Assembly: GCF_024448935.1 (NCBI RefSeq) | Contig: NZ_JAMOIE010000004.1 | Span: 1 to 64,000 of the forward strand | Reading direction: 5' to 3' | Source: Stutzerimonas stutzeri | GTDB lineage: Bacteria > Pseudomonadota > Gammaproteobacteria > Pseudomonadales > Pseudomonadaceae | Length of the DNA: 64,000 nucleotides | Shown here: one piece after another, positions 1 to 8,961 of the stretch | Numbering within the stretch: position 1 is the stretch's first letter | How the letters are laid out: the number at the start of each line of letters is the position of its first letter | Position numbers and translations under genes: made by a program | Notes under the pieces: generated by a model | Seen by the model: the letters and a program-made list of their open reading frames with translations, nothing else | Database searches by the model: none | What the model was told of the DNA's origin: nothing

Positions 1-44
1 GGCAGGCCAAGGTCTGTTCCCCTTTTTATTTGCACGTGTGTGAA

Positions 45-782
45 TCAGACGTTGCGCTCGAGGTCTGCCACGGTCGTATTGATCCAGTCTTCGGCGCGCT
101 GACTGAGCTCAGCTGCTGCACGAGGACCTTCGCTCTCAGCGTGCATGGCTGGGCCGATGACAACCTGGATGGTTCCTGGTCGTTTACCCCACCCCGACTT
201 CGGCCAGAACGTACCGGCATTGTGTGCTACCGGCAAGATCGGCAGTCTGGCGTTGACTGCCAAGGCAGCACCGCTGCGCGAGAACTTGCCAACCTGCCCG
301 ACAGGAACGCGCGTCCCCTCTGGAAAAATCAGCACCCAGGCGCCTTGCTCTAGCCGCTCCAATCCCTGTCTAGCAACCTGGCGCAATGCCTCTTTGGGGT
401 TTTCGCGGTCAATTGCTATCGGCTTGAGCAGCCGAATCGCCCATCCAAAAAACGGGACGTTGAGCAATTCACGTTTGAGCACCTGGCTCAACGGCTCGAA
501 GTAGGCCGAAAGAAAAAACGTTTCCCAGGTGCTCTGGTGTTTGGAAAGAATCACGCAGGGCTTTTGCGGAATGTTCTCCGCGCCGCTCACTTCATAGCGC
601 AACCCGATGATGGTCTTGGCCAACCATACGGCGCTGCGACACCAGGTCTGAACCACGAACCGGTAGCGCGTGCGGAACGACATGAAGGGTGCGAAAACCA
701 GACTGACCAAACACCAGGCGAAGGCCGTGAAGGACAGCAGCAAGTAGAACACCAGGATGCGTATCGGCAGCAAGACGTTCAT
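45..782 (-). CDS. 1-acyl-sn-glycerol-3-phosphate acyltransferase (PlsC family)
   Basis: Inner-membrane acyltransferase of 245 aa that would acylate lysophosphatidic acid in phospholipid synthesis. The N-terminus is hydrophobic (about residues 5-33). The catalytic HX4(D/E) motif is seen as HQSTWE at 82-87 and the acceptor-binding motif as FPEGTR at 153-158, both at the usual spacing for PlsC. Its ATG overlaps the gmhB stop by four bases (ATGA), so the genes are probably translationally coupled in a leftward glyQ-glyS-gmhB-plsC operon. From memory, the homologue in P. aeruginosa lies beside gyrB near oriC. Glu instead of Asp in the HX4D box is a variant I believe occurs in this subgroup. Family assignment is firm; lyso-lipid specificity is inferred. 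Confidence 0.93.
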   Translation of the reverse strand: MNVLLPIRILVFYLLLSFTAFAWCLVSLVFAPFMSFRTRYRFVVQTWCRSAVWLAKTIIGLRYEVSGAENIPQKPCVILSKHQSTWETFFLSAYFEPLSQVLKRELLNVPFFGWAIRLLKPIAIDRENPKEALRQVARQGLERLEQGAWVLIFPEGTRVPVGQVGKFSRSGAALAVNARLPILPVAHNAGTFWPKSGWGKRPGTIQVVIGPAMHAESEGPRAAAELSQRAEDWINTTVADLERNV

Positions 783-1357
783 CGTTTGGCTCCCAACAGA
801 TGATCGACCACGGCTGCCAAGTCATCGAACACCTGGGTGCCGGTTGGGAGCGGACCTTTTGCCGTCTTCGAGCCCTTTCCGGTGCGAACCAGGTAAGGAA
901 TGCCGCCGAGGCGCATCCCTGCATGCAGATCGCGCTGGCTGTCGCCCACCACCGGGACACCTGCGAGGCTTTCAAGATGAAAGTGCTCGGCGATCTGCTC
1001 GAACAACCCCGGCAGTGGCTTGCGGCAATCACAGCCATCGTCGGGGCCATGCGGGCAATGCACGATCAGATCGACGCGACCGCCCTCTTCCATCACCAGC
1101 TGCTGCAGTTTGAAATGCATGTCGCCCAGTGTGCTGGCGTCGAACAGGCCGCGGGCCAGGCCGGACTGGTTGGTGGCGACCGCCACCGTCCAGCCAGCCT
1201 TGCATAGCCGTGCGATCGCCCTGATCGAGCCCGGGATCGGAATCCATTCTTCCAGGCTCTTCACGTAGGTGTCGGAGTCCTCGTTGATCACGCCGTCGCG
1301 ATCCAGCACGATCAGCTTCACCGGCTTAGCCAAGGGCGGAAATATCGGCAACGCCAA
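779..1357 (-). CDS. gmhB: D-glycero-beta-D-manno-heptose-1,7-bisphosphate 7-phosphatase
   Basis: HAD-superfamily phosphatase of the ADP-heptose pathway for the lipopolysaccharide inner core. The nucleophile motif DRDG is at residues 19-22, followed by TNQSG (62-66) and the Cys-rich zinc loop C-P-H-G...C-D-C-R-K near 101-113, all typical of GmhB. Start choice is uncertain. A TTG at 1357 lies inside the 3' end of glyS and has a good Shine-Dalgarno (AGAGGA, 7 nt spacer). A GTG at 1321, just after the glyS stop, gives the usual family N-terminus ([10 protein letters not shown]) but has no clear ribosome site. The longer form is reported. It is coupled to plsC downstream by an ATGA overlap. Confidence 0.93.
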   Translation of the reverse strand: MALPIFPPLAKPVKLIVLDRDGVINEDSDTYVKSLEEWIPIPGSIRAIARLCKAGWTVAVATNQSGLARGLFDASTLGDMHFKLQQLVMEEGGRVDLIVHCPHGPDDGCDCRKPLPGLFEQIAEHFHLESLAGVPVVGDSQRDLHAGMRLGGIPYLVRTGKGSKTAKGPLPTGTQVFDDLAAVVDHLLGAKR

Positions 1358-3380
1358 GGAACAATCCTCTCAACCGGGCAAGCAAGGCATAGCGGTTGGC
1401 GCGGACCGAAGCGTCTTCGGCGTTGACCAGTACCGCCTCGAAAAAGGCATCCACCGGACCGCGCAGGTGCGCCAGCCGCTCCAGCGCCTCGCGATACTGA
1501 CGATCCGCAGCCAGGGGCTGCACGGCGTGTTCGGCCTGTTGCAACGCAGAATACAAAGAGAACTCGGTGGCATTGTCGAAGTAACGAGGCTCGACGGTTT
1601 CCGGCAGCGTTGCGTCGAACTTGCTCAGCAGATTGGAGACGCGCTTGTTCGCCGCTGCCAGCGCTTCGGCTTCCGGCAGATCGCGGAACGCCTGTACGGC
1701 TTGCACGCGCTGATCGAAGTCCAACGCTGAGCTCGGCTGTACGGCACGAACCGATAGATAGGACGCCACCTCGACACCCTCGTCTTCGTACCGCGCACGC
1801 AAGCGATCAAAAATGAAATCGAGGACCTGATCGGCCAGGCCTTCAGTCTTGACCTGACCTCCGAACTGGTTGATGGAGAAGCGCACGGCGGCCACCAGAT
1901 CCAGATCCAGACGCTTTTCGATCAGGATGCGCAGAATGCCCAGGGCCGCGCGGCGAAGCGCGTAAGGGTCCTTGCTACCGGTGGGAAGCATGCCAATGCC
2001 GAAGATGCCCACCAGCGTATCCAGCTTGTCGGCCACCGCCAGGATGGCACCTGTGTGGGTCACCGGCAGCGCTGCGCCCGCACCGCGGGGCATGTACTGC
2101 TCATTCAATGCCAGGGCGACGTCGGTGGGTTCACCATCGTTGACGGCGTAGTAATAACCCGCAATCCCCTGCATCTCCGGAAATTCGCCGACCATCTCGG
2201 TGGCCAGGTCGCATTTGCTCAGCAGGCCCGCGCGCGCCGCCCACTGGGCATTGCCTTCGGTGCGTTCGGCGATGAATGCGGCCAGCCTGGAGACTCGCAC
2301 CGCCTTGTCGTACACAGTCCCAAGCTGAGCCTGGAAGACCACGTTCTTCAGGCGCTCATTGAAGCTGTCGAGCTTCTGTTTCTTGTCCTGCTTGAAGAAG
2401 AACTCGGCGTCGGTGAGGCGCGGACGCACCACTTTCTCGTTGCCCGCAACGATCTGCGCCGGGTCCTTTGATTCAATGTTGGCAACTGTGATGAAGCGCG
2501 GAAGCAGCTTGCCGTTGGCGTCCAGCAGGCAGAAGTACTTCTGGTTGTCCTGCATGGTGGTGATCAACGCTTCCTGTGGTACTTCCAGGAAGCGTTCTTC
2601 GAACGAACACACCAGCGGCACAGGCCATTCGACCAGCGCGGTCACTTCGTCCAACAACGCTGGCGGCACGATAGCGCTGCCGTTCTGCTCGCTGGCCAGC
2701 TGCTCGACACGCTTGGCGATCAGCTCGCGGCGTTCGGCAAAATCGGCAATGACATGAGCGCCGCGCAGGTCTTCCAGATAGCTTGTCGGCTTGGAAATGC
2801 GGACTGGGCTCGGGCTGTGAAAACGATGGCCGCGCGACTCGCGACCGGCGCGTTGAGTCAGGATGGTGCAGTCAACGACCTGATCACCGAACAGCATGAC
2901 CAGCCATTGGGTGGGTCGGACGAATTCTTCCTTGCGCGCGGCCCAGCGCATGCGCTTGGGAATCGGCAGCTCGTTAAGCGACGTCTCGACAATGCCGGGC
3001 AACAGCTCGGCGGTTGGCTGACCGGGAATCGAGCGGCTGTACCGGAGTTTGGGGCCGCTGCGGTCGACTTCGGCAAGGTCCACGCCGCACTTGCGCGCAA
3101 AGCCCAGGGCGGCCTGGGTCGGTTCGCCTTCGGCATCGAAGGCCGCCTGCAGCGGCGGGCCGTCGAGGTTGATGCTGCGATCAGGCTGCTCGCTGTCGAG
3201 CTGCTCGATCAGCACGGCGAGGCGTCGGGGTGCGGCAAACGCCTGTACCCGACCGTGGCTTAGGCCGGCTTCTTTCAAGCCCTTCTCGATACCCGAACGG
3301 AATGCGTCGGACAACTTGCCCAAGGCCTTGGGCGGCAGCTCTTCGGTGCCGAGCTCGACCAGGAAATCCAGTGCACTCAT
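1326..3380 (-). CDS. glyS: Glycine--tRNA ligase beta subunit
   Basis: Beta subunit (684 aa, close to the roughly 690 aa usual in proteobacteria) of the heterotetrameric glycyl-tRNA synthetase, which charges tRNA-Gly in the cytoplasm. The start [20 protein letters not shown] is the conserved GlyS N-terminus, and the C-terminal part carries the anticodon-binding-like region ending in [15 protein letters not shown]. The ATG at 3380 overlaps the glyQ stop by four bases, the standard glyQS arrangement. The 3' end overlaps the preferred gmhB start. The frame is continuous with no oddities. Confidence 0.98.
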   Translation of the reverse strand: MSALDFLVELGTEELPPKALGKLSDAFRSGIEKGLKEAGLSHGRVQAFAAPRRLAVLIEQLDSEQPDRSINLDGPPLQAAFDAEGEPTQAALGFARKCGVDLAEVDRSGPKLRYSRSIPGQPTAELLPGIVETSLNELPIPKRMRWAARKEEFVRPTQWLVMLFGDQVVDCTILTQRAGRESRGHRFHSPSPVRISKPTSYLEDLRGAHVIADFAERRELIAKRVEQLASEQNGSAIVPPALLDEVTALVEWPVPLVCSFEERFLEVPQEALITTMQDNQKYFCLLDANGKLLPRFITVANIESKDPAQIVAGNEKVVRPRLTDAEFFFKQDKKQKLDSFNERLKNVVFQAQLGTVYDKAVRVSRLAAFIAERTEGNAQWAARAGLLSKCDLATEMVGEFPEMQGIAGYYYAVNDGEPTDVALALNEQYMPRGAGAALPVTHTGAILAVADKLDTLVGIFGIGMLPTGSKDPYALRRAALGILRILIEKRLDLDLVAAVRFSINQFGGQVKTEGLADQVLDFIFDRLRARYEDEGVEVASYLSVRAVQPSSALDFDQRVQAVQAFRDLPEAEALAAANKRVSNLLSKFDATLPETVEPRYFDNATEFSLYSALQQAEHAVQPLAADRQYREALERLAHLRGPVDAFFEAVLVNAEDASVRANRYALLARLRGLFLGVADISALG

Positions 3381-4324
3381 TCTGCAGCCTCCAGCTTGGC
3401 CAGTATTTCGTCACGCAGGTCCGGGGTGGCCATGGGGAAGCCGAGTTTGGCGCGTGCCTGCAAATAGCTCTGCGCCACCGAGCGAGCCAGTGCCCGCACG
3501 CGCAAGATGTACTGCTGCCGCGCAGTCACCGAGATGGCACGGCGAGCATCCAGCAGGTTGAAGGTATGCGAGGCCTTCAGCACCATTTCATAGGTGGGCA
3601 ACGGCAGCTCCAGTTCGATCAACCGGTTGGCTTCCGATTCATAGAAGTCGAAGAGTTCGAACAGCTTGTCGACGTTGGCGTGTTCGAAGTTGTAGGTGGA
3701 CTGTTCCACCTCGTTCTGATGGAACACATCGCCATAGGTGACGGTGCCGAACGGGCCGTCCGTCCAGATCAGGTCGTAGACCGAGTCGACGCCCTGCAGA
3801 TACATCGCGAGTCGCTCGAGACCGTAGGTGATTTCGCCAGTAACGGGATAGCACTCGATGCCGCCGACCTGCTGGAAGTAGGTGAACTGGGTGACTTCCA
3901 TACCGTTGAGCCAGACCTCCCAGCCGAGCCCCCAGGCGCCCAGCGTCGGTGATTCCCAGTTGTCTTCGACGAAGCGCACGTCGTGTACCGAGGTGTCGAT
4001 GCCGATGCGACGCAGCGACTCCAGATACAGGTCCTGGATGTTGTCCGGGTTGGGCTTGAGCACCACCTGAAACTGGTAGTAGTGCTGCAGACGGTTGGGG
4101 TTCTCGCCATAACGACCATCGGCCGGGCGACGCGAAGGCTGGACATAGGCCGCGTTCCAGGTTTCAGGACCGACAGCACGAAGGAATGTGGCGGTGTGGA
4201 AGGTACCGGCGCCCATTTCCATATCGTAGGGTTGCAAAACGACGCAACCCTGCTCTGCCCAATAGCTTTGCAGGGCGAGGATCAGGTCTTGGAAGGTGCG
4301 CACGGCAGGCGTAGGCTGGGTCAA
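3377..4324 (-). CDS. glyQ: Glycine--tRNA ligase alpha subunit
   Basis: Catalytic alpha subunit (315 aa) of glycyl-tRNA synthetase, a class II enzyme that activates glycine and works with GlyS. Diagnostic stretches include the N-terminal [20 protein letters not shown], the class II segment around [20 protein letters not shown] (motif 2), and [12 protein letters not shown]. Length matches the family. It is the first gene of the leftward glyQ-glyS-gmhB-plsC operon. Its promoter must lie in the 138-bp gap shared with the divergent tag gene; no unambiguous promoter boxes were identified there. Confidence 0.98.
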   Translation of the reverse strand: MTQPTPAVRTFQDLILALQSYWAEQGCVVLQPYDMEMGAGTFHTATFLRAVGPETWNAAYVQPSRRPADGRYGENPNRLQHYYQFQVVLKPNPDNIQDLYLESLRRIGIDTSVHDVRFVEDNWESPTLGAWGLGWEVWLNGMEVTQFTYFQQVGGIECYPVTGEITYGLERLAMYLQGVDSVYDLIWTDGPFGTVTYGDVFHQNEVEQSTYNFEHANVDKLFELFDFYESEANRLIELELPLPTYEMVLKASHTFNLLDARRAISVTARQQYILRVRALARSVAQSYLQARAKLGFPMATPDLRDEILAKLEAAE

Positions 4325-4462
4325 AATTTCACCTGTGCTGGCTTCGACAGAAAGCCTCGGAGTATACCCGATAACGGCTCCGACCCGTGGTGGCCCGTGC
4401 CTTGCGCTCGCACGTCACGGTGGCTGCGCAATCGGCTCGTTGCCTCTTTCAAGGACTGGAAC

Positions 4463-5077
4463 ATGCCACGTTGCGCCTGGTGCAGTGATGATCCGCTGTA
4501 CGCCGAGTACCACGACAGCGAATGGGGAGTGCCCACGCGTGATCCGCAGGTGCTTTTCGAGTTCCTCATCCTCGAGACCTTCCAGGCCGGGCTGTCCTGG
4601 ATCACCGTGCTGCGTAAGCGTGAGCGCTATCGCCAGGTACTGTTCGGTTTCGATCCACGGCGCCTGGCGCAGATGAGTGACGCGGAGATCGACGAGCGCA
4701 TGCTCGACCCCGGTATCATCCGCAACCGTCGAAAGCTCGAAGCGGCACGGCGCAACGCCCGGCTGTGGCTCGAACGGGAAGACCCGGTCGGTTGGCTGTG
4801 GTCATTCGTCGGTGGCCAGCCTAAGATCAATCATTTCGAGTCGATCCGAGAGGTCCCTGCGGTGACCGCCGAAGCCGAGGCCATGAGCCGCGCGCTGAAG
4901 AAAGCCGGTTTCAGCTTTGTCGGGCCAACCATCTGCTACGCCTATATGCAGGCCTGCGGCATGGTCATGGACCACACCATTGATTGTGATCGTTACGCGG
5001 TATTGAGCGGTGCGTCGACCAGCGCCTGGCCTGAGACCGCTTCGCGGTTAGTCCAGCGCTCGAAGCAGTTACACTAG
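4463..5077 (+). CDS. tag: DNA-3-methyladenine glycosylase I
   Basis: Base-excision repair enzyme that removes 3-methyladenine from alkylated DNA. The 204-aa product starts MPRCAWCSDDPLYAEYHDSE. Cys4 and His17, plus the distal H and C in MDHTIDC, are the zinc-binding residues of the Tag family. The ATG at 4463 is preceded by AAGGA at a suitable distance; the frame stays open far upstream but without family similarity. It is divergent from glyQ and followed 25 bp later by a lipid A acyltransferase gene. Slightly longer than E. coli Tag (187 aa), the extra residues being at the C-terminus. Confidence 0.95.
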   Translation: MPRCAWCSDDPLYAEYHDSEWGVPTRDPQVLFEFLILETFQAGLSWITVLRKRERYRQVLFGFDPRRLAQMSDAEIDERMLDPGIIRNRRKLEAARRNARLWLEREDPVGWLWSFVGGQPKINHFESIREVPAVTAEAEAMSRALKKAGFSFVGPTICYAYMQACGMVMDHTIDCDRYAVLSGASTSAWPETASRLVQRSKQLH

Positions 5078-5102
5078 CGGCTTTGGTTTTCGGGAGAAAT
5101 CC

Positions 5103-5990
5103 TTGGACACGTTCAAAGGTGCGCTGCTGGTTGGCTTCCTGCGCCTGTTTGCCCTGCTGCCCTGGCGCGCGGTGCAAGGCATGGGAGCCGTTATCGGCTG
5201 GTTGATGTGGAAACTGCCCAATCGCTCCCGCGAGGTCGCCCGGACCAACCTGGGGAAATGCTTTCCCGAACTCGATGCCGCCCAGCGGGAACGGCTGCTG
5301 GGGCAGAGCCTGCAGCAGATCGGCAAGACCTTCACCGAAAGCGCCTGTGCCTGGATCTGGCCAGCGGACAAGACGTTGCGTCTGGTCAAGGAAGTCGAGG
5401 GGCTGGAAGTGCTGGAGCACGCCCTGGCCTCGGGCAAAGGGGTCGTCGGCATCACCAGCCATCTGGGCAACTGGGAAGTGCTCAATCACTTCTATTGCGC
5501 GCAATGCAAACCGATCATTTTCTACCGCCCGCCGAAGCTCAAGGCGGTCGATGATCTGCTGCAGCGTCAGCGCGTGCAGCTGGGCAACAAGGTCGCGCCC
5601 TCGACTCGCGAAGGCATCATCAGCGTGATCAAGGAAGTCCGCAAAGGAGGCGCCGTTGGGATTCCGGCCGACCCGGAACCCAGTGAGAGCGCCGGCGTGT
5701 TCGTGCCCTTCCTCGGTACCCAGGCACTGACCGGCAAGTTCGTACCCGGCATGCTCGCTGGAGGCAAAGCGGTCGGGGTATTCCTCCACGCGTTGCGTCT
5801 GGAAGACGGATCAGGCTACAAGGTCATTCTCGAGGCGGCGCCGCCGGGAATGTATGACCAGGACATCGAGGTCGCGGTTGCAGCCATGAGTGGTGTCATC
5901 GAACGCTACGTGCGCACCTGGCCGACCCAGTACATGTGGACCATGAAACGCTTCAAGAAGCGCCCGGCCGGCGAGCCCCGCTGGTACTGA
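5103..5990 (+). CDS. Lipid A biosynthesis lauroyl acyltransferase (LpxL/HtrB family)
   Basis: Membrane-associated acyltransferase (295 aa) that adds a secondary acyl chain to lipid A from acyl-ACP. An N-terminal hydrophobic segment (about residues 8-36) is followed by the catalytic HX4E motif HLGNWE at 120-125 and a conserved downstream GIPADPEPSESAG segment. The start is TTG at 5103, preceded by GGGAGAA; no ATG fits the family N-terminus better. It lies between tag and a PilZ gene, an arrangement I recall from the origin-proximal region of Pseudomonas. Which LpxL paralogue it represents cannot be told from sequence alone. Confidence 0.9.
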   Translation: MDTFKGALLVGFLRLFALLPWRAVQGMGAVIGWLMWKLPNRSREVARTNLGKCFPELDAAQRERLLGQSLQQIGKTFTESACAWIWPADKTLRLVKEVEGLEVLEHALASGKGVVGITSHLGNWEVLNHFYCAQCKPIIFYRPPKLKAVDDLLQRQRVQLGNKVAPSTREGIISVIKEVRKGGAVGIPADPEPSESAGVFVPFLGTQALTGKFVPGMLAGGKAVGVFLHALRLEDGSGYKVILEAAPPGMYDQDIEVAVAAMSGVIERYVRTWPTQYMWTMKRFKKRPAGEPRWY

Positions 5991-6021
5991 AAACCGCTAA
6001 AGAAGACAACAGGAACGTCGA

Positions 6022-6288
6022 ATGGCAAATCAGCGACAGCATCCGCGCGCACCCATGAAGTGCCGTATACGCATCACTCATGAATCGTTTGGTGAAGTAT
6101 TCGCCCACACCCGCGATCTGTCCGATGGCGGCGTCTACGTCAAGCATCCGCAGCTGACCGAGCTGCAGCCGGGGATGGTTGTCAGTGGCCAGGTTCAGGA
6201 TCTGCCGATTCCTGCGCCTGTGTTGCAGATGGAGGTGATGCGCGTTGATAGTGAGGGTGTCGGGTTGCGCTTCGTTGAGGATCGTTAA
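6022..6288 (+). CDS. PilZ domain protein (probable c-di-GMP receptor)
   Basis: Small single-domain cytoplasmic protein (88 aa). The c-di-GMP signature is complete: the RxxxR motif R-Q-H-P-R at residues 5-9 and the D-x-S-x-x-G motif DLSDGG about 30 residues further on. The remainder forms the expected short beta-barrel with no output domain. Likely an adaptor that changes partner interactions when c-di-GMP rises. It follows the acyltransferase gene by 31 bp and may be cotranscribed. Partner unknown. Confidence 0.92.
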   Translation: MANQRQHPRAPMKCRIRITHESFGEVFAHTRDLSDGGVYVKHPQLTELQPGMVVSGQVQDLPIPAPVLQMEVMRVDSEGVGLRFVEDR

Positions 6289-6325
6289 ACGGCCATAAGC
6301 GGCTTTGAAGCGTCGCGCGTTAAGC

Positions 6326-6362
6326 TGTGTTGTGTTGTGTTGTGCGGCCTAGCCTAGCCTAG
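6326..6362. repeat. Pentanucleotide microsatellites (TGTGT and CCTAG)
   Basis: Two adjoining pentanucleotide runs. TGTGT is repeated almost four times at 6326-6344, then CCTAG three times at 6348-6362. The second run covers the stop codon of the TPR gene (6359-6361, minus strand). Such short tandem runs are prone to slippage. They separate the convergent PilZ and TPR genes; no hairpin terminator is evident. Confidence 0.75.
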
Positions 6363-6676
6363 GCGCTGGCCTGCTTGTTCAGCTTGCGCAGAAATATGCT
6401 CATTTCCTTCTCGGCCTGCTTGTCGCCGTGCGCTTGCGCCGCGACCAGGCCCTGCTCCCAGGCGCGACGGGCTCCGTCATTATCGCCGCTGGCCTGCAAT
6501 GCCTTACCGAGTAGCTTCCAGGCCGCCGAATACCTGGGATCCTGTTCGACGCAGCGTTGCAGGTGTGTAGCGGCAAGGGCTGCCTCGCCTGCGTCCAGGT
6601 AGCCCTTGCCGAGGCCGAAGCGCAGCATGGGATTGTCCGTGCCCTTGGCCAGCATGATTTCCAGCGATTCGAGCAT
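6359..6676 (-). CDS. Tetratricopeptide repeat protein
   Basis: Short all-helical protein (105 aa) with about two TPR units: residues around MLRFGLGKGYLDAGEAALAA and YSAAWKLLGKALQASGDNDG carry the TPR pattern (W/L-G-Y-A-P spacing). No signal peptide. ATG at 6676, preceded by GAGGGC. The role is unknown; TPRs mediate protein contacts. In P. aeruginosa, as I recall, a comparable small gene sits directly before trkA. Here the 14-kb ectoine cluster separates the two, which marks this gene as the left conserved border of the inserted block. Confidence 0.85.
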   Translation of the reverse strand: MLESLEIMLAKGTDNPMLRFGLGKGYLDAGEAALAATHLQRCVEQDPRYSAAWKLLGKALQASGDNDGARRAWEQGLVAAQAHGDKQAEKEMSIFLRKLNKQASA

Positions 6677-6725
6677 TGCCCTGCCCTCGTGAGATTTGCC
6701 GCCAAATGCGCCCCATTTTGCCCGA

Positions 6726-7565
6726 CTAGCTTGCCTGAGTCACCGCGCTGAGGAATTCCTGCGTGCGCGTCTCCTTGGGGTTGCCGAACAGCTCATCCGG
6801 CGTACCCATTTCATGGATGCGCCCCTCATGGAAGAAGCAGACGCGATCGGCGAACTCGCGGGCGAAGCCCATCTGATGGGTGACCATCAGCATGGTCAGG
6901 CTGTGCTCCTCTCCCAGGCGCCGGATCACATTGAGCACCTCGCCGCAGAGCTCCGGATCCAGTGCCGAGGTCACCTCGTCGAACAGCATCACTCGGGGCC
7001 GCATGGCCATCGCACGGGCGATGGCTACCCGTTGCTGCTGGCCCCCGGAGAGCTGGGCCGGGTAATGCTCGAGCTTGTCCTCCAGCCCGACCATCGCCAG
7101 CAGCTCGTCAGCGCGTTCCCGAGCTTCTTTTTTCGACAGTCCCAGCACCTGTACAGGCGCTTCCATCACATTTTGCCGAGCGTCCATATGCGGGAACAGG
7201 TTGAAGCTCTGGAACACCATGCCGACCTTGCCGCGCACGTGGCGCTGGTAACGGCCACTGGCCGGGACCAGATGCCCGTCGGATGCGGGCATGTGGGTGA
7301 GCGGCTCGCCATCGACCTCGATAATCCCTTCGTCTATGGTTTCCAAGGTCATCAACGCGCGCAGCAGGGTCGATTTACCCGAGCCACTGGGGCCGATGAT
7401 CGCGACCTTCTCACCCTTGGCGACTTCCAGATCGAGATGGTCGAGGACGGTGAGGCTGCCGTAGCGCTTGGTCACCTGATTGAAGCGCACCAGGGGCTCG
7501 GCCATGTCGTTGCCGGTCAGGGAATTGGTATTCGGCGTGGCATCGAGATGCGGGGGTGTATTCAT
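6726..7565 (-). CDS. ehuA: Ectoine/hydroxyectoine ABC transporter, ATP-binding subunit
   Basis: Cytoplasmic ATPase (279 aa) that powers ectoine import. Walker A GPSGSGKST, signature LSGGQQQRVAIARA, Walker B VMLFDEVTSALD and the H-loop VTHQ are all present. The insert after PLTHMPASDG between Walker A and the Q-loop is characteristic of EhuA as opposed to glutamine or glutamate ATPases. The ATG at 7565 overlaps the ehuD stop (ATGA), so the long N-terminus is chosen although MAEPLVRF (7505) is possible. Last gene of the leftward ehuBCDA operon. Substrate is inferred from the linked eut/doe genes. Confidence 0.92.
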   Translation of the reverse strand: MNTPPHLDATPNTNSLTGNDMAEPLVRFNQVTKRYGSLTVLDHLDLEVAKGEKVAIIGPSGSGKSTLLRALMTLETIDEGIIEVDGEPLTHMPASDGHLVPASGRYQRHVRGKVGMVFQSFNLFPHMDARQNVMEAPVQVLGLSKKEARERADELLAMVGLEDKLEHYPAQLSGGQQQRVAIARAMAMRPRVMLFDEVTSALDPELCGEVLNVIRRLGEEHSLTMLMVTHQMGFAREFADRVCFFHEGRIHEMGTPDELFGNPKETRTQEFLSAVTQAS

Positions 7566-8221
7566 CGGGCGAGCTCCAAGCGATTTTCAAGGCGGCGGAC
7601 GCACCAGGCCAGGCCCAGGCTGAGAATCAGGAAGAACAAACCGACCAGGGTGATCGGCTCCAGGTAGCGAAAGCTCTCGGAGCCGATGTTCTTGGCCTGC
7701 TGCATGATTTCGACCACGGTGATCGCCGAAAGCACCGGCGTGTCCTTCAACATGGCTACGAGATAATTACCAAGTGCGGGCAATATCGGGCGCAGGGCCT
7801 GGGGCAGGATGACATCGCGGTAAGCGGTCAGTGGCTTCATGTTCAGCGCCGTCACCGCCTCCCATTGGGCACGCGGAACCGCATCGAGCCCGGCCCGATA
7901 GACCTCCGCCGTATAGCAGGCATAGTGGACGGCGATGGCGAGGATGCCGGCCTGCAGGGCGCTTAGGTTGATCCCGTAGTTGGGGAATACGTAAAACAGG
8001 AAATAGGCCTGGATCAGCAGTGGCGTACTGCGGATGAATTCGATCAGGCCGGTAGCCGGCCAGGATAACCAGGCGCGCCTGCTGCGGCGGGCGACGGCTA
8101 GCAGCAGGCCGAGTACCACGGCGATGGCGAAGCCGCTAACGGTGATGCCGATCGTCTTCAGCGAGGCCTGCAGCAGTTGGGGCAGGATCTCCCAGGCAAA
8201 CTGCCAATCGAAGAAATTCAT
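7562..8221 (-). CDS. ehuD: Ectoine/hydroxyectoine ABC transporter permease
   Basis: Inner-membrane permease of the polar amino acid family (219 aa) with about five transmembrane segments, for example residues 23-45 and the C-terminal GLFFLILSLGLAWCV. The EAA loop that contacts the ATPase is seen in EAVTALNMKPLTAYRDVILP. Both ends overlap their neighbours by ATGA (ehuC upstream, ehuA downstream), indicating tight translational coupling. It pairs with EhuC to form the channel. Confidence 0.92.
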   Translation of the reverse strand: MNFFDWQFAWEILPQLLQASLKTIGITVSGFAIAVVLGLLLAVARRSRRAWLSWPATGLIEFIRSTPLLIQAYFLFYVFPNYGINLSALQAGILAIAVHYACYTAEVYRAGLDAVPRAQWEAVTALNMKPLTAYRDVILPQALRPILPALGNYLVAMLKDTPVLSAITVVEIMQQAKNIGSESFRYLEPITLVGLFFLILSLGLAWCVRRLENRLELAR

Positions 8222-8877
8222 GCCAGGCCCCCTTTGATCCGACCGCGGCTGAGACGCCTTTCGACCAGGCGCATGGCGAGATTGATCCCCTGGGCCATGA
8301 TGAAGTACATCAAGAGCGCCATGCCGAAGATCTCCAGGGTCATGAAGGTCGCCTGGTCCAGCTGTCGGGCGCGGAAGGCGAGGTCCGAAATGGTGATCAG
8401 CGACACCAGCGACGTGTTCTTCAGCAGCTCAATCAGTAGATTGGTCCCGGGTGGTATTGCAGCCAGCAGCGCCTGCGGCAGGATGATCCGAGTGAACCGC
8501 TTAAACGGCGACATGTTCAGCGCCACGCAGGCCTCGTGCTGCCCACGCGCCACCGAGCGAATGGTGCCGCGCATGACTTCCGCTCCGTAGGCCCCGATGT
8601 GCAGGCCCAGGCCGAGCACGGCGACGGCGAACGCGGAGAGCTCCACGTAGAACGGTGGCATTGGCAATACGAAATACAGCCAGAACAACTGAACCAGCAG
8701 GGAGGTGCCACGAAACACCTCGATATAAGCGATCGAAAACCAGCGCAGCGGGGCGAACGGCGACAAACGACCGAGGGCACCGAGCACGGCACAGGCGATT
8801 GCCAGTAGCGAGGCCCAGAAGGTGATCTGGAGTGTCACCCAGGCACCCTGAAACATGAGGGGAAGGAGTTCGCCCAT
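8218..8877 (-). CDS. ehuC: Ectoine/hydroxyectoine ABC transporter permease
   Basis: Second inner-membrane permease (219 aa), amino-acid type, with about five hydrophobic segments and an EAA loop seen as EACVALNMSPFKRFTRIILP. The ATG at 8877 gives the family N-terminus MGELLPLMFQGAWVTLQ and has AGAGG about 10 nt upstream. The frame also opens at a GTG at 8913, judged less likely. Coupled to ehuD by an ATGA overlap. An 84-bp gap separates it from ehuB, the usual place for segmental mRNA control in binding-protein operons, although no strong hairpin was identified. Confidence 0.91.
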   Translation of the reverse strand: MGELLPLMFQGAWVTLQITFWASLLAIACAVLGALGRLSPFAPLRWFSIAYIEVFRGTSLLVQLFWLYFVLPMPPFYVELSAFAVAVLGLGLHIGAYGAEVMRGTIRSVARGQHEACVALNMSPFKRFTRIILPQALLAAIPPGTNLLIELLKNTSLVSLITISDLAFRARQLDQATFMTLEIFGMALLMYFIMAQGINLAMRLVERRLSRGRIKGGLA

Positions 8878-8961
8878 AGGTTCGATACCTCTATCGCAGG
8901 AACGAAACCACACGAACGGATAACGCCGCGTCGATGAAGGCCGCGGCGCTCCGCTCGTGGA

